A stretch of 64,000 nt of DNA from Pontibacter flavimaris (GCF_001907195.1 NZ_LVWA01000012.1:328960-392959); one strand, 5' to 3'; shown: positions 9,171 to 18,142, counted from the first letter of the stretch. A program made the numbers and translations. The notes: generated by a model from the sequence alone, not told the origin.

Positions 9171-9560
9171 AAGCAGTGGCTATCGAATTAGAACCCAGTT
9201 TTTCTGTGAGGCGCCTATGCGAGTTTTTCCGGTGATGAGCGACAGCGAGGCAGCCCGAGGCACGAGGGCAGGAAAAGCTCCCAGCGCCGAGCAGGAAAAC
9301 GAGCCCTCTCGGGCTTAAGAGCACCAAAGTATGAGATGCAACAGTAGGCTTGTGGGAACTAGAGGATCAGTAGCAGCTAATAAGTATAGCCTGGTTCTAG
9401 TGGAGGGAAGCGGTGGCAAGGCACAAGCGGACGCTTGCGCCAGAAAAGTATAAAGTATAGAAGCAAGTATAAGTATGGCTTTTCAAGCCAGTCGGGTTGC
9501 AAACCCGACGCCATCATAGGATACAAGTCTAAAGACTTGCACCATGGAAATGGCAAGTAT
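9171..9560 (+). repeat. Composite intergenic repeat, copy 1 (about 390 bp)
   Basis: Copy in forward orientation. Recognisable landmarks in order: 'ctatcgaattagaaccca', 'gcgcctatgcgagttttt', 'gaggcagcccgaggcacgag', 'ggaaaagctcccagcgc', the hairpin GAGCCCTCTCGGGCTT, 'agcaccaaagtatgagatgc', the palindrome CAAGCGGACGCTTG, several AAGTATA, then three small hairpins: GGCTTTTCAAGCC, GTCGGGTTGCAAACCCGAC and CAAGTCTAAAGACTTG. The same order is found at 42140-42585 and 45910-46340, and inverted at 24846-25258 and 35536-36012. No open reading frame is shared by the copies. It lies between two convergent genes. Confidence 0.8.
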
Positions 9561-9643
9561 AAAGTATAGCTCAAGCAAAAACTACAACTGGTTCAAGTAT
9601 AAACGTGTAGCCCAAGTATAAATACGCTTTGCGTCAGAAAGAA

Positions 9644-9675
9644 AACAGCCCTCCGCGGGTAGCGGAAGGCTGTTT
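9644..9675. terminator. Bidirectional terminator between pepD and the phosphorylase-like gene
   Basis: Inverted repeat AACAGCCcTCCGC / GCGGAaGGCTGTT with loop GGGTA, flanked by A-rich DNA on the left and TTTTATACTT on the right, so it can act in both directions. It lies about 40 bp beyond the stop of the minus-strand gene at 9716-11371. Confidence 0.75.
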
Positions 9676-9715
9676 TATACTTCCGGATGTGGCTTCTCCC
9701 CTACGTCAATAAACA

Positions 9716-11371
9716 TCAACTATTAAAGAGCTCCTCATAATACTGATGCGCCATGCGGTTCGACTCAAAGTGCGGCACCACGTTGCGCATGCTTTGCTTC
9801 ATGATGTGGCGCCAGCGCTCCTGGTTGTGGTAGTAGACCGGCACGATCTCCTTCTCCAGCAGGCGCATCAGGTTGCCATGGTCCTCGTCGTCCTGCGCCT
9901 CGTTGGGCTGGCTGGTATCGGCTATGGGCAGCACGAAGCTGTTCTCGCCATGGCGGGCGTACTCAGGCAGCCACCCGTCCTGCACCGACACGTTCACGCC
10001 ACCGTTCATACTTGCCGTCATGCCGCTGGTGCCGGAGGCCTCGCGCGGGCGGCGCGGCGTGTTCAGCCATACATCGCAACCCTGCTTCAGCTTCCGCGAT
10101 AGTTCTATCTCATAACCTGTCAGCACCGCCACGTTGTCCAGCTGCTGCGAGAGCCGTACCAGTTTGTTAAATACATTGATCGCCCCATAGTCAAACGGGT
10201 AAGGCTTACCGGCCCAGATCACCTGCACCGGCATCTCCGTGTTGTTCACCAGGTCTATAAAGCGGTCGATGTCGCGCACGATCAGGTCGGCGCGCTTGTA
10301 AGCGGCAAAGCGGCGGGCCCACACGATAGTGAGCACATCCGGGCGGAAAAGCTTACCAGCCTGGTTGGCCACCTCCTTGAAAAGCTGGCGCTTCAGCTCC
10401 TCCTTTCGCTTGCCCAGCGCCTGGTCATCATCGCGCTCCTGCGCCTGCCACAGCTCCACATCGGCCCAAAAATTAAAGTTCTGCGCATTGGTGATGGCCT
10501 TGATCTCACAGACGCCTTCGTTTTCGTACCACATATCGCGGGCCACCTCGCCGTGCAGTTGTGACACGCCATTGGCTACCTTTGCCAGGCGGAGCGCCGC
10601 CAAAGTATGGTCAAACAGCTGCCCGTGCATCGCTGTGAGTTCCCGCACCTCCTCCAGCGGAACGCTGTTGAAAAAGCTCATCCTGTCCAGCAAGTGAATG
10701 TCGTGCTGCTCGTTGCCGGCCTTCTCAGGGGTATGGGTGGTGAACACCAGGCGCTTCCGCACCTCGTCCAGTTTCCCGTAGTCCTCGAAGAGCTTGAAGG
10801 CAAGCGGCAGCGCGTGTCCCTCGTTCATGTGGTAGATCTCGGCACCGCCCAGGGCCTCCACCACCTTGGCGCCTCCCACGCCCAAGACTATACTTTGTGC
10901 GATACGCGCCTGCGGCTCAGGGTCATAGAGGCGGTGCGTGATGGTGCGCGCCAGGTGGTCGTTGTCGGGGATGTCGGTGGTGAGGAAGTACATGGGTACG
11001 GTGCCGAAAACCTCCGGTTTGAGCACCATGGCCTTTACCAGCACCGGGTGTTCGTTTACCAGCACCCGAACGGTAATGCCCGAATCCTCCAGAAAAGAGT
11101 AGAACTTCTGCTGGAAGTGCGCCCGCATGGTCTGGTCCTCGTTGCGCTCCTGGTCATAATAGCCATACTTCCAGAGCATGCCAATGCCGATCATGTTCTG
11201 CCGCAGCTCGAAGGCGCTGCGCATGTGCGAGCCCGCCAGAAAGCCGAGGCCGCCGGAGTATACTTTCAGCGCCTGGTCAATGCCATACTCCATGCAGAAG
11301 TAGGCCACGCGTTTCTTGTACTGCTCATCTATCTCGTAGGGGTGAAACCACCTGTTGTATTGTGAAGCCAT
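9716..11371 (-). CDS. Alpha-glucan phosphorylase-like protein (GT35-related, short form) with Thr at the PLP-lysine position
   Basis: Member of the alpha-glucan phosphorylase group, whose classical members release glucose-1-phosphate from glycogen or maltodextrin using PLP. 551 aa, far shorter than the roughly 800-aa glycogen phosphorylases but in the range of the short bacterial form. Visible blocks: 'AYFCMEYGIDQALKVYSGGL' near the start, 'YHMNEGHALPLAF', 'FTTHTPEKAGNEQHD', 'WARRFAAYKRADL', 'IWAGKPYPFDYGAIN' and 'EASGTSGMTASMNGG'. In PLP-dependent phosphorylases the Lys that carries PLP follows GTGNM/GTSGM; here that residue is Thr452 (codon ACG). The protein may therefore not use PLP in the classical way, or may have another transferase or binding role. 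Other short Bacteroidota homologues may share this; I could not align them. Monocistronic. Confidence 0.8.
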   Translation of the reverse strand: MASQYNRWFHPYEIDEQYKKRVAYFCMEYGIDQALKVYSGGLGFLAGSHMRSAFELRQNMIGIGMLWKYGYYDQERNEDQTMRAHFQQKFYSFLEDSGITVRVLVNEHPVLVKAMVLKPEVFGTVPMYFLTTDIPDNDHLARTITHRLYDPEPQARIAQSIVLGVGGAKVVEALGGAEIYHMNEGHALPLAFKLFEDYGKLDEVRKRLVFTTHTPEKAGNEQHDIHLLDRMSFFNSVPLEEVRELTAMHGQLFDHTLAALRLAKVANGVSQLHGEVARDMWYENEGVCEIKAITNAQNFNFWADVELWQAQERDDDQALGKRKEELKRQLFKEVANQAGKLFRPDVLTIVWARRFAAYKRADLIVRDIDRFIDLVNNTEMPVQVIWAGKPYPFDYGAINVFNKLVRLSQQLDNVAVLTGYEIELSRKLKQGCDVWLNTPRRPREASGTSGMTASMNGGVNVSVQDGWLPEYARHGENSFVLPIADTSQPNEAQDDEDHGNLMRLLEKEIVPVYYHNQERWRHIMKQSMRNVVPHFESNRMAHQYYEELFNS

Positions 11372-11571
11372 GTGTAGCTGGTATTTTGTACTTTAAACTA
11401 TCATTTTCATCGTCCGGTAGCATAACGCCACAACCCGGAATATCTGATATACCCTAACCTCCTACGCAGGTTTCAGCTTTATAGATAGTTATCGCCTTAA
11501 TATGCCACAAGGGCCCTGTTTCAGGCAATAAAGCTGTACTTTCTGTGGCAGCAGGTTTTTTTATAAAGTAT

Positions 11572-11591
11572 GGTTCTTGAAATTAGGAACC
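11572..11591. promoter_or_regulatory. Candidate operator 1 of the MarR/GbsR-type regulator
   Basis: GGTTCTTGAAATTAGGAACC, an imperfect 20-bp palindrome with GGTTC/GAACC arms, placed 15 bp upstream of the -7 box of the regulator gene. A second copy with the same 20-bp spacing lies at 12135-12154 before tolC. Confidence 0.55.
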
Positions 11592-11606
11592 AAAAGAACT
11601 ATGCCT

Positions 11607-11614
11607 TACCTTTG
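11607..11614 (+). promoter_or_regulatory. Bacteroidota -7 promoter element of the regulator gene
   Basis: TACCTTTG, a perfect TAnnTTTG match, 42 bp upstream of the chosen ATG and just downstream of the candidate operator. Confidence 0.6.
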
Positions 11615-11656
11615 CACTGTTCTTACCATAGAAACACAAGTGCAAAGTATAAAAAC

Positions 11657-12118
11657 ATGAACCTAACAGACAAGCAGCGGGAATTGATAGAGCGTATCGG
11701 CGTTTTCCAGGAGAAAGCGGGATTACAGCCGGTGGCTGGCCGGATCATGGGCCTGCTTTACGTGTCTGACAAGCCGGAGCTTACCTTCGATGAGATCCGG
11801 GAAACGCTGGGCATCAGCAAGAGTGCCACCAGCAATGCCCTTAACCTGCTGCAGCAACTCAACCGCCTGGAGTACATTACCTACAGCGGCGACCGCAAGC
11901 GCTATTTCCGCCTGAAGCTCGATAAATGGCGTGACCTGGTGCTGCAGGGCGTGGAGTCCATCACCGACTTCTCGGAGACACTGCAGGAGGTAGTAGCCGA
12001 GCGCACCGGGGAAACGAAGGAGTATAACCAAAACCTGCTGGAGGTGGCTGATTTTCTGAAATACCTGCACCAGGAGCTTCCGAAGCTTCTGACGCAGTGG
12101 GAGCAGCAGAAAAAGTAA
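11657..12118 (+). CDS. MarR/GbsR-family transcriptional regulator
   Basis: DNA-binding regulator of 153 aa with a winged HTH (about 38-90: 'LTFDEIRETLGISKSATSNA' then 'RKRYFRL' wing) and a helical C-terminal dimerisation part (about 95-150). The GbsR-like 'VAGRIMGLLYVSDKPELTFD' pattern is clear. An in-frame ATG 87 bp upstream overlaps the candidate operator and lies upstream of the promoter box, so the internal ATG is chosen. The gene is followed after 83 bp by the tolC-hlyD-RND genes, and matching palindromes lie before both units, so it probably represses itself and the efflux operon. The inducer is unknown. Confidence 0.88.
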   Translation: MNLTDKQRELIERIGVFQEKAGLQPVAGRIMGLLYVSDKPELTFDEIRETLGISKSATSNALNLLQQLNRLEYITYSGDRKRYFRLKLDKWRDLVLQGVESITDFSETLQEVVAERTGETKEYNQNLLEVADFLKYLHQELPKLLTQWEQQKK

Positions 12119-12134
12119 TTTTTTTACCCCAATT

Positions 12135-12154
12135 GGTTCTTTTTATACAGAACT
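12135..12154. promoter_or_regulatory. Candidate operator 2, upstream of the tolC-hlyD-RND operon
   Basis: GGTTCTTTTTATACAGAACT shares GGTTCTT and the right arm GAAC with the palindrome at 11572-11591, with identical spacing. It lies about 50 bp before the tolC start. Confidence 0.5.
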
Positions 12155-12201
12155 AACCATAACTATCTAGTACTTAATAATTTATTAATAACAACGCAAC
12201 C

Positions 12202-13557
12202 GTGATAAAGAAATATTTTTTAATTGGCCTGATGGCGGTTTTCCTGAAGCCGGCTTTTGCCCAGCAGCCAGCCACTGGCGTGCAGGAGCTGACGCTGCAG
12301 GAAAGTATAACCTACGCCCTGGAGCACAACGAGGATATTCGGAAAGCCTCTCTGGACGAAATAGGCTCCCAGTACCAGGTAAAGGAAGCACGCGCCGCAG
12401 GCCTGCCGCAGGTAGACATTAAAGGAACAGCCGTCAGAACGCTGGAAAAACAACGGATGGTGCTGCCCGCAGAACTTAATAAAGAAGGCACCGGCCCGGT
12501 GATCCTGCCCATCGGCTCCGACTATAACATGCAGGGAGGACTCTCTGTGTCGCAGCTCCTGTTCAGCCAATCCTACTTTGTGGGCCTCAAGGCGGCCAAG
12601 TCGGCCGAGGACCTCTACCGCATCCGCAAGGAGATGACCGAGGAGCAGGTGATCTACAACGTAGGCAGCGCCTATTACCAGGTACTGCAAACCCAGGAGC
12701 AGTTTCATAACATCAACGCCAACCTTGACAAGCTCACCAAGCTGGAGCGCATCCTGCAGCTGCAGTACGAGAACGACCTGGTGAAGAAAGTGGACGTGAA
12801 CCGCATTAAGGTAAGCAAGATAAACCTGGAGAATCAGAAGCAAAACCTGCTCACGGCCTACGAGCAACAACAGAATGTGCTTAAGTTCTTCATGGGCATG
12901 CCGCTGGAGCAAGCCATAGCCCTTACCGGCTCCGCCGACGATGTGCTGCTGCCGCAGCAACCAACGCTGGCCGATGCCGCCGCGCCAGCACAGGGCCGCG
13001 CCCAGTACCAGGTGCTGCAAAAGCAGAAAGAGCTCCGGTCGCTGGAAAAGGAAAGCATCAAATCGGGCTATTACCCTACCCTGTCGGCCTTTGGCAGCTA
13101 CAACTACCAGTCGCAGTACAACGACAAGCTCTTTAACCAGGAGGCCATGTGGTTCCCTAACGCCCAAGTAGGCCTGCAGTTAAACATCCCGGTGTTTGAT
13201 GGCCTGCGCAAGAGGGCGCAGGTGCAGCAGCGTGAGGTGGAGCTGCAAAAGCTGGATGTGGATATCCAGCAATACAACAAAAACACCCAGGTAGAGCTGA
13301 CCAACGCCATCGCGCAGCTGCAAAACAGCCAGAACTCCATTGTGGCCCAGGAAGAGAATGTGAAGCTGGCACAGGAAGTATACGACACCACCAACGAGCT
13401 TTACAAGGAAGGCCTTTCGCCGCTGACAGACCTGCTCAACGCCGAAACATCGCTTCGGGAGGCGCAAACGAACCTCAACAACGAAAGACTAAAGTATAAA
13501 CTGGCCCAGCTGAACTACCTGCAGGCCACCGGAGAATTAGAATCACTTACCAAATAA
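12202..13557 (+). CDS. TolC-family outer-membrane efflux protein (RND operon)
   Basis: Outer-membrane exit duct of a tripartite efflux pump. 451 aa, a usual TolC length, with a GTG start giving a clean signal peptide (MIKKYFLIGLMAVFLKPAFA, cleavage before QQ). Two outer-membrane-factor repeats are visible: long heptad-rich helices (about 25-215 and 235-445) including 'LTLQESITYALEHNEDIRKA' and 'LYKEGLSPLTDLLNAETSL', the typical ends of the coiled-coil hairpins. It is the first gene of a tolC-hlyD-RND operon (20 bp gap to the next gene) behind the regulator, with a candidate operator upstream. The substrate is not readable from sequence. Confidence 0.92.
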   Translation: MIKKYFLIGLMAVFLKPAFAQQPATGVQELTLQESITYALEHNEDIRKASLDEIGSQYQVKEARAAGLPQVDIKGTAVRTLEKQRMVLPAELNKEGTGPVILPIGSDYNMQGGLSVSQLLFSQSYFVGLKAAKSAEDLYRIRKEMTEEQVIYNVGSAYYQVLQTQEQFHNINANLDKLTKLERILQLQYENDLVKKVDVNRIKVSKINLENQKQNLLTAYEQQQNVLKFFMGMPLEQAIALTGSADDVLLPQQPTLADAAAPAQGRAQYQVLQKQKELRSLEKESIKSGYYPTLSAFGSYNYQSQYNDKLFNQEAMWFPNAQVGLQLNIPVFDGLRKRAQVQQREVELQKLDVDIQQYNKNTQVELTNAIAQLQNSQNSIVAQEENVKLAQEVYDTTNELYKEGLSPLTDLLNAETSLREAQTNLNNERLKYKLAQLNYLQATGELESLTK

Positions 13558-13577
13558 GACATACACCACACACGAAC

Positions 13578-14633
13578 ATGAAGAAGGTAATTTATATCGT
13601 AGTTGTACTGGTTATCCTGGCAGCGGTTGGCTATAAGCTGATGGCAAACAAAGAGCAGATGGCGGCCAATGCAGCCATAGCAGAGATTAAGAGCGATGCC
13701 ATCCCGGTAAGTATAACCGAGGTGAAAACAGAGAGGCTGGACAAGTCCTTTACGGCGCAGGGCAACTTCGCCCCTATCCAGAGCCTGACGCTGCTCTCGG
13801 AAACACAGGGCCAGATACAGCGCGTGCTGAAGCGCAAAGGAGAGAAGGTAAAAGCCGGCGAGCTGCTACTGCAGGTAGAGAGCAACACCATGGCCGCAGA
13901 CCTGGCCACGGCCCAGACCAACGCCGAGAAAGCCAAAAAAGACCTGGAGCGTTTCGAGAAACTGGCTGCCGGCGACGCGATCACGCAGCGTCAGCTGGAA
14001 GATGCCCGTCTGGCTGCCAAGTCCACGCAGGCTCAACTGGTAGCTGCCCGCCAGCGCCTGACCAAAACCCGCATCACGGCCCCTATCAGTGGCGAGATAA
14101 ACGAGATTTACGTGGAAGTTGGTTCTTACCTGAACATGGGTACCAAGCTGTACGACATCGTGAACGTGGACAAGCTGAAACTACAGGTTAAAGCATCGGA
14201 GAGCGAAGTATTGCTGATCAGCAAAGGCGATAAAGTAACGGTGAAAGCCGATGCCGGTGCCGGCCAGGAGTACGAGGGCGTGGTAACTGCCATCGCTGCG
14301 CAAGCCGACCCTACCCTGAAGTTTGATGTGGAAGTGGAAGTAAAAAATGCCGCTGACAATAACCTGAGAGCCGGTATGTATGGCACTGCCTACTTTAAAG
14401 TAGACGACCAGCGTGATGCCATGCTGTTACCGCGCCAGGCTATAGTGGGCAGCATCCAAAACCCAAGTGTTTATGTCGTGAAAGATGGTGTTGCCAACAT
14501 GCGCAAAGTGAAAGTTGGTGTGGTTACACAAGATAAAGTAGAGATACTGGAAGGGGTGCAGTCAGGCGAACAGGTAGTACAAAGCGGCCAGATCAACCTG
14601 CGCGAAGGCATGAAGGTGTCTGTGCTGAAGTAA
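13578..14633 (+). CDS. RND efflux periplasmic adaptor (HlyD/MFP family)
   Basis: Membrane-fusion protein connecting the RND pump with TolC. 351 aa: N-terminal anchor helix (about 3-22, 'VIYIVVVLVILAAVGYKLM'), lipoyl-like half motifs (about 70-95 'LSETQGQIQRVLKRKGEKVK' and 160-185 'RITAPISGEINEIYVEVGSY'), a coiled-coil hairpin (about 100-155), beta-barrel (about 190-270) and membrane-proximal domain. It starts 20 bp after tolC. The 197-bp gap to the pump gene is filled by palindromic repeats, so the operon may be partly processed or attenuated there. Confidence 0.92.
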   Translation: MKKVIYIVVVLVILAAVGYKLMANKEQMAANAAIAEIKSDAIPVSITEVKTERLDKSFTAQGNFAPIQSLTLLSETQGQIQRVLKRKGEKVKAGELLLQVESNTMAADLATAQTNAEKAKKDLERFEKLAAGDAITQRQLEDARLAAKSTQAQLVAARQRLTKTRITAPISGEINEIYVEVGSYLNMGTKLYDIVNVDKLKLQVKASESEVLLISKGDKVTVKADAGAGQEYEGVVTAIAAQADPTLKFDVEVEVKNAADNNLRAGMYGTAYFKVDDQRDAMLLPRQAIVGSIQNPSVYVVKDGVANMRKVKVGVVTQDKVEILEGVQSGEQVVQSGQINLREGMKVSVLK

Positions 14634-14649
14634 GCAACTATAGTTTAAT

Positions 14650-14792
14650 TGCTCTTTCGGATTTGCAATCCGAAAGTATAGTACCTGCGGATTTGTAATC
14701 CGCAAAGGCTATGGCAGCAGCTATAGTTAAAAAGCGGATTACAAATCCGCACATTGCTTAGCTCCGGATTGCAAATCCGAAGCAGCATAAGA
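14650..14792. repeat. Cluster of four small palindromes within the RND operon
   Basis: Between adaptor and pump genes: CGGATTTGCAATCCG, GCGGATTTGTAATCCGC, GCGGATTACAAATCCGC and CGGATTGCAAATCCG. The second and third are reverse complements of each other, as are the first and fourth, so longer hairpins can also form. Similar palindromes lie at 29367-29387, 40418-40532 and 42419-42440. Confidence 0.8.
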
Positions 14793-14830
14793 GTAAACAA
14801 GAATATTTCTTTTAAATAAGAAACTACAAA

Positions 14831-17800
14831 ATGAACATAACCAAATTATCGATACAGCGATCAACCTTGGTGGTGGTGGTGTTTACCATCCTCACGCTGC
14901 TGGGCGTTGTCAGCTACCAATCGCTTAACTACGAGCTTCTACCGAAGTTCAACCCACCGGTGCTTACCATCATGACGCTGTATCCGGGTGCTTCGCCTAA
15001 TGAGGTGGAGAATTCGGTTACCAAAGAGATTGAAGATGCACTTGCCTCTCTGGAGAACGTGAAGGAAATGAAAAGCACGTCGATGGAAAGCTTTTCGATG
15101 ATCGTGATCAACCTGAATCAGGGCACCGATGTGGACCTGAGCTTACAGGAAGCACAGCGTAAGATCAACACCATTCTGGCCAGGTTACCGGAAGATGCCG
15201 ATGCCCCAACGCTGAACAAATTTGACCTTGATGACCTGCCCATCATTAAAATGGGTGCTACGGCTAACATGTCGGCTACGGAGTTCTATGACCTGATCGA
15301 CAAGAAGATCAAACCGGAGCTGTCGCGCATACAGGGTATGGCTGCCATAAAAGTACTGGGTGGCCAGGAACGTGAGATCAAAGTAAACATCGACGCCAAC
15401 AAACTGGAAGCCTACAACCTGTCTATCCTTCAGGTACAGCAGAAGATCCGTAACTCCAACCTCGACTTCCCGACTGGTAAAATAAAGCAGGAAAGCGGCC
15501 AGACACAGATCCGTTTGGCTGGTAAGTTCCAGTCTTTGGAGCAGCTGAATAACCTGATCATCCGCCAGGATGACAAAGGGATTGTACGTCTCGCTGACGT
15601 AGCCGAAGTGCAGGATACCCAGAAGGACATTGAAGTAATGAACCGTATTAACGGTAATCCGTCGGTAGGTATCACAATACAGAAACAGTCAGATGCCAAC
15701 GCGGTAGAAGTAAGTCGTTTAACAAAAGAAGCGCTTGCCTCCCTGGAGAAAACCTACGCTGCTGAAGGACTGAAATTCAACGTAGCCAACGACTCTTCTG
15801 ACTTTACGTTAGAAGCAGCCGACTCGGTGATACATGACTTGATCATTGCCGTTATACTGGTGGCGATCGTGATGTTGCTGTTCCTACACTCGCTGCGTAA
15901 TGCGGTAATTGTAATGATCTCGATCCCGGCATCCCTGGTAGCGACCTTTATTTTCATGTACCTGTTTGGCTACTCGCTTAACCTGATGTCGCTGCTGGCA
16001 CTGTCGCTGGTGGTTGGTATACTTGTGGATGATGCGATTGTGGTAATCGAGAACATTCACCGCCACATGGAGATGGGCAAAAAGCCAGCGCAGGCTGCTT
16101 ACGATGGTATCCGTGAGATCATGGCAACTGTAACTTCGATCACGCTGGTAATCACAGTAGTGTTTATCCCGATCGCACTTTCAACAGGTCTGGTTTCGGA
16201 TATCCTGCGTCAGTTTGCCGTAGTGGTTGCCGTATCAACTATGATTTCCTTGTTTGTAGCCTTTACCCTGATCCCATTACTTGCCAGCCGTTTCTCCAGA
16301 TTAGAGCACATCTCTGACAAGAACATTTTTGGACGCTTCATACTTGCTTTTGAGCGCTTTCTGGACCGGGTGATCGATGGTTTTACAGCTACATTGAAGT
16401 GGGCTTTTAATCACAAGTTCATCACGCTGGGTGTAACCATGCTATTATTAGTTGCTTCGTTTGCGCTGGTGCCAATGGGCTTTATAGGTTCTGAATTTAT
16501 ACCAGCCGGTGACCGTGGTGAAGTTAGCTTACAGCTGGAATTACCGAAGAACGCTACCGTAGAGCAGACTAACTTTGCCACGCGCCAGGTAGAAGCCTAC
16601 CTGCTTGCCAAGCCTGAAGTAAAGAAAGTATTTACCACGGTAGGTACCACCACTTCGGCACAGGCCGGTCAGAATACAGCTTATAAGTCAGATGTTTCAG
16701 TAACACTGGTAGATGTAAAGGAACGAGATTTCAGTACAGACCAGTTCAGCCGCCAGGCAAAGGCCGATATTGAAAGCAGTATTCCGGATGTGGAAGTAAC
16801 GCCGGTTCCGGTTGGTCTGGTAGGTAACTCACAGGCCCCGATCCAGATCATCATCTCGGGCTCTAACCTGGACAGCGTGATGAATTTCTCGCAGAAAGTG
16901 CTGGCCATTACAGAAGGTGTGGACGGTACCGCCGACGTGGAAATGTCAGTGGAAGGTGGTAACCCGGAAATTGAAGTAGTAGTGGACCGTGATAAGATGG
17001 CAAATGTTGGCCTGTCGCTGGAGAGCGTAGGTGCGAGCATGCAGCTGGCCTTTAGTGGTAACTCTGATGTTACCTTCCGCTCCGGTACCGAAGACTACGA
17101 CATCAATATCCGCCTGGATGAGTTTGACCGCCGTAGCGTAACCGACATCGGTAACCTGTCTTTTGTGAATAGTAAAGGGCAGATTGTTCGCCTGGCACAG
17201 TTCGCTGATATTCGCCAGTCTACTGGTCCGTCGCAGCTGGAGCGATACAACCGTGTAACTTCGGTAAATGTGAACTCGCAGGTAATTGGTAGACCAACCG
17301 GTTCGGTGGGTGCTGACATACAGGCGAAGATGGCGGAAATAAAAATGCCTGCTGGTGTTAGCTTAGAGTACGGTGGTAACCTGAAAAACCAGAGCGAAGG
17401 TTTCGGTACGCTGGGTGTTGCCCTGCTTGCCTCTATCATCTTCGTGTACCTGATCATGGTGGCCCTGTATGACTCGTACATTTACCCGCTGGTGGTATTG
17501 TTCTCTATTCCGTTGGCGATCATCGGTGCCTTGCTGGCCCTGGCGCTGGCTTCACAGTCACTGAGCATCTTCTCTATCCTGGGTATCATTATGATGATCG
17601 GTCTGGTAGCGAAGAACGCGATTATGGTGGTGGACTTTACCAACAAGCTGAAGGACGAAGGCGTGGAAGTGAAAGAAGCGTTGACAGAAGCAGTAAGAAT
17701 CCGTTTCCGTCCGATCCTGATGACGACGCTGGCGATGGTGATTGGTATGTTGCCGATCGCGCTGGCAGGTGGTTCAGTAGCTGCAACTAAAAACGGTCTG

Positions 17801-18010
17801 GCATGGGCTTTGATCGGTGGTCTGAGCTCGTCTATGTTCCTCACCCTGATCGTGGTGCCGATCATCTACTATGGCTTCGACCGCATACTTGCCAGATTCG
17901 GTTTGGATAAGAAAACCAGGATCGAGCTGGAAGAGAAAACGCTGGAAGAGCTGGAACACGAAACCAAGGAACTGGAAGAGAAGAAAATGGCGCACGAGTT
18001 CGCGCATTAA
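14831..18010 (+). CDS. RND-family efflux transporter permease (AcrB/MexB/HAE type)
   Basis: Proton-driven inner-membrane exporter, 1059 aa, about 12 transmembrane helices with two large periplasmic loops after TM1 and TM7. The N-terminal 'NITKLSIQRSTLVVVVFTIL' and the TM4 pair D400-D401 in 'GILVDDAIVVIENI' are visible, as are the TM10 Lys in 'GLVAKNAIMVVDFTNKL' and the conserved 'RFRPILMTTLAMVIGMLPIA' stretch after it. The C-terminus ends in a charged coiled-coil-like tail (about 1030-1055, rich in Glu and Lys). It is the last gene of the regulator/tolC/hlyD set. Only one AAGTATA motif lies in this 3.2-kb gene. Substrate class (drug, lipid, solvent) cannot be told. Confidence 0.94.
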   Translation: MNITKLSIQRSTLVVVVFTILTLLGVVSYQSLNYELLPKFNPPVLTIMTLYPGASPNEVENSVTKEIEDALASLENVKEMKSTSMESFSMIVINLNQGTDVDLSLQEAQRKINTILARLPEDADAPTLNKFDLDDLPIIKMGATANMSATEFYDLIDKKIKPELSRIQGMAAIKVLGGQEREIKVNIDANKLEAYNLSILQVQQKIRNSNLDFPTGKIKQESGQTQIRLAGKFQSLEQLNNLIIRQDDKGIVRLADVAEVQDTQKDIEVMNRINGNPSVGITIQKQSDANAVEVSRLTKEALASLEKTYAAEGLKFNVANDSSDFTLEAADSVIHDLIIAVILVAIVMLLFLHSLRNAVIVMISIPASLVATFIFMYLFGYSLNLMSLLALSLVVGILVDDAIVVIENIHRHMEMGKKPAQAAYDGIREIMATVTSITLVITVVFIPIALSTGLVSDILRQFAVVVAVSTMISLFVAFTLIPLLASRFSRLEHISDKNIFGRFILAFERFLDRVIDGFTATLKWAFNHKFITLGVTMLLLVASFALVPMGFIGSEFIPAGDRGEVSLQLELPKNATVEQTNFATRQVEAYLLAKPEVKKVFTTVGTTTSAQAGQNTAYKSDVSVTLVDVKERDFSTDQFSRQAKADIESSIPDVEVTPVPVGLVGNSQAPIQIIISGSNLDSVMNFSQKVLAITEGVDGTADVEMSVEGGNPEIEVVVDRDKMANVGLSLESVGASMQLAFSGNSDVTFRSGTEDYDINIRLDEFDRRSVTDIGNLSFVNSKGQIVRLAQFADIRQSTGPSQLERYNRVTSVNVNSQVIGRPTGSVGADIQAKMAEIKMPAGVSLEYGGNLKNQSEGFGTLGVALLASIIFVYLIMVALYDSYIYPLVVLFSIPLAIIGALLALALASQSLSIFSILGIIMMIGLVAKNAIMVVDFTNKLKDEGVEVKEALTEAVRIRFRPILMTTLAMVIGMLPIALAGGSVAATKNGLAWALIGGLSSSMFLTLIVVPIIYYGFDRILARFGLDKKTRIELEEKTLEELEHETKELEEKKMAHEFAH

Positions 18011-18130
18011 GAAAGTAGTTGAATTTTATACTTACCGGTTTAGTGATGATAAGCTTGCGGGAGTCACCGACCCCTGCAGGTTTATCTTCGCCAGGCCAGC
18101 TGCTGAAACGGCAGCCCATAGTCTACCTTT

Positions 18131-18138
18131 TACCTTTA
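18131..18138 (+). promoter_or_regulatory. Candidate -7 promoter element of the acyl-carrier-like gene
   Basis: TACCTTTA, 7 of 8 positions of TAnnTTTG, ending only 4 bp before the ATG. This implies a very short leader or leaderless message, as also seen at 30718-30731. Confidence 0.4.
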
Positions 18139-18142
18139 TGCC

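Noticed and set aside
9171..9560. Composite repeat considered as an insertion sequence
   Set aside because: No transposase frame, no clear terminal inverted repeats and no target-site duplication were seen; it is reported only as a repeat of unknown nature.
10607..11365. Plus-strand frame of 252 codons opposite the phosphorylase-like gene
   Set aside because: Antisense of a gene with recognisable family motifs; no domain of its own and a composition typical of shadows.
11570..11656. Upstream ATG extending the MarR/GbsR regulator by 29 residues
   Set aside because: The extension covers the candidate operator and the -7 promoter box, and the internal ATG gives the normal family N-terminus.
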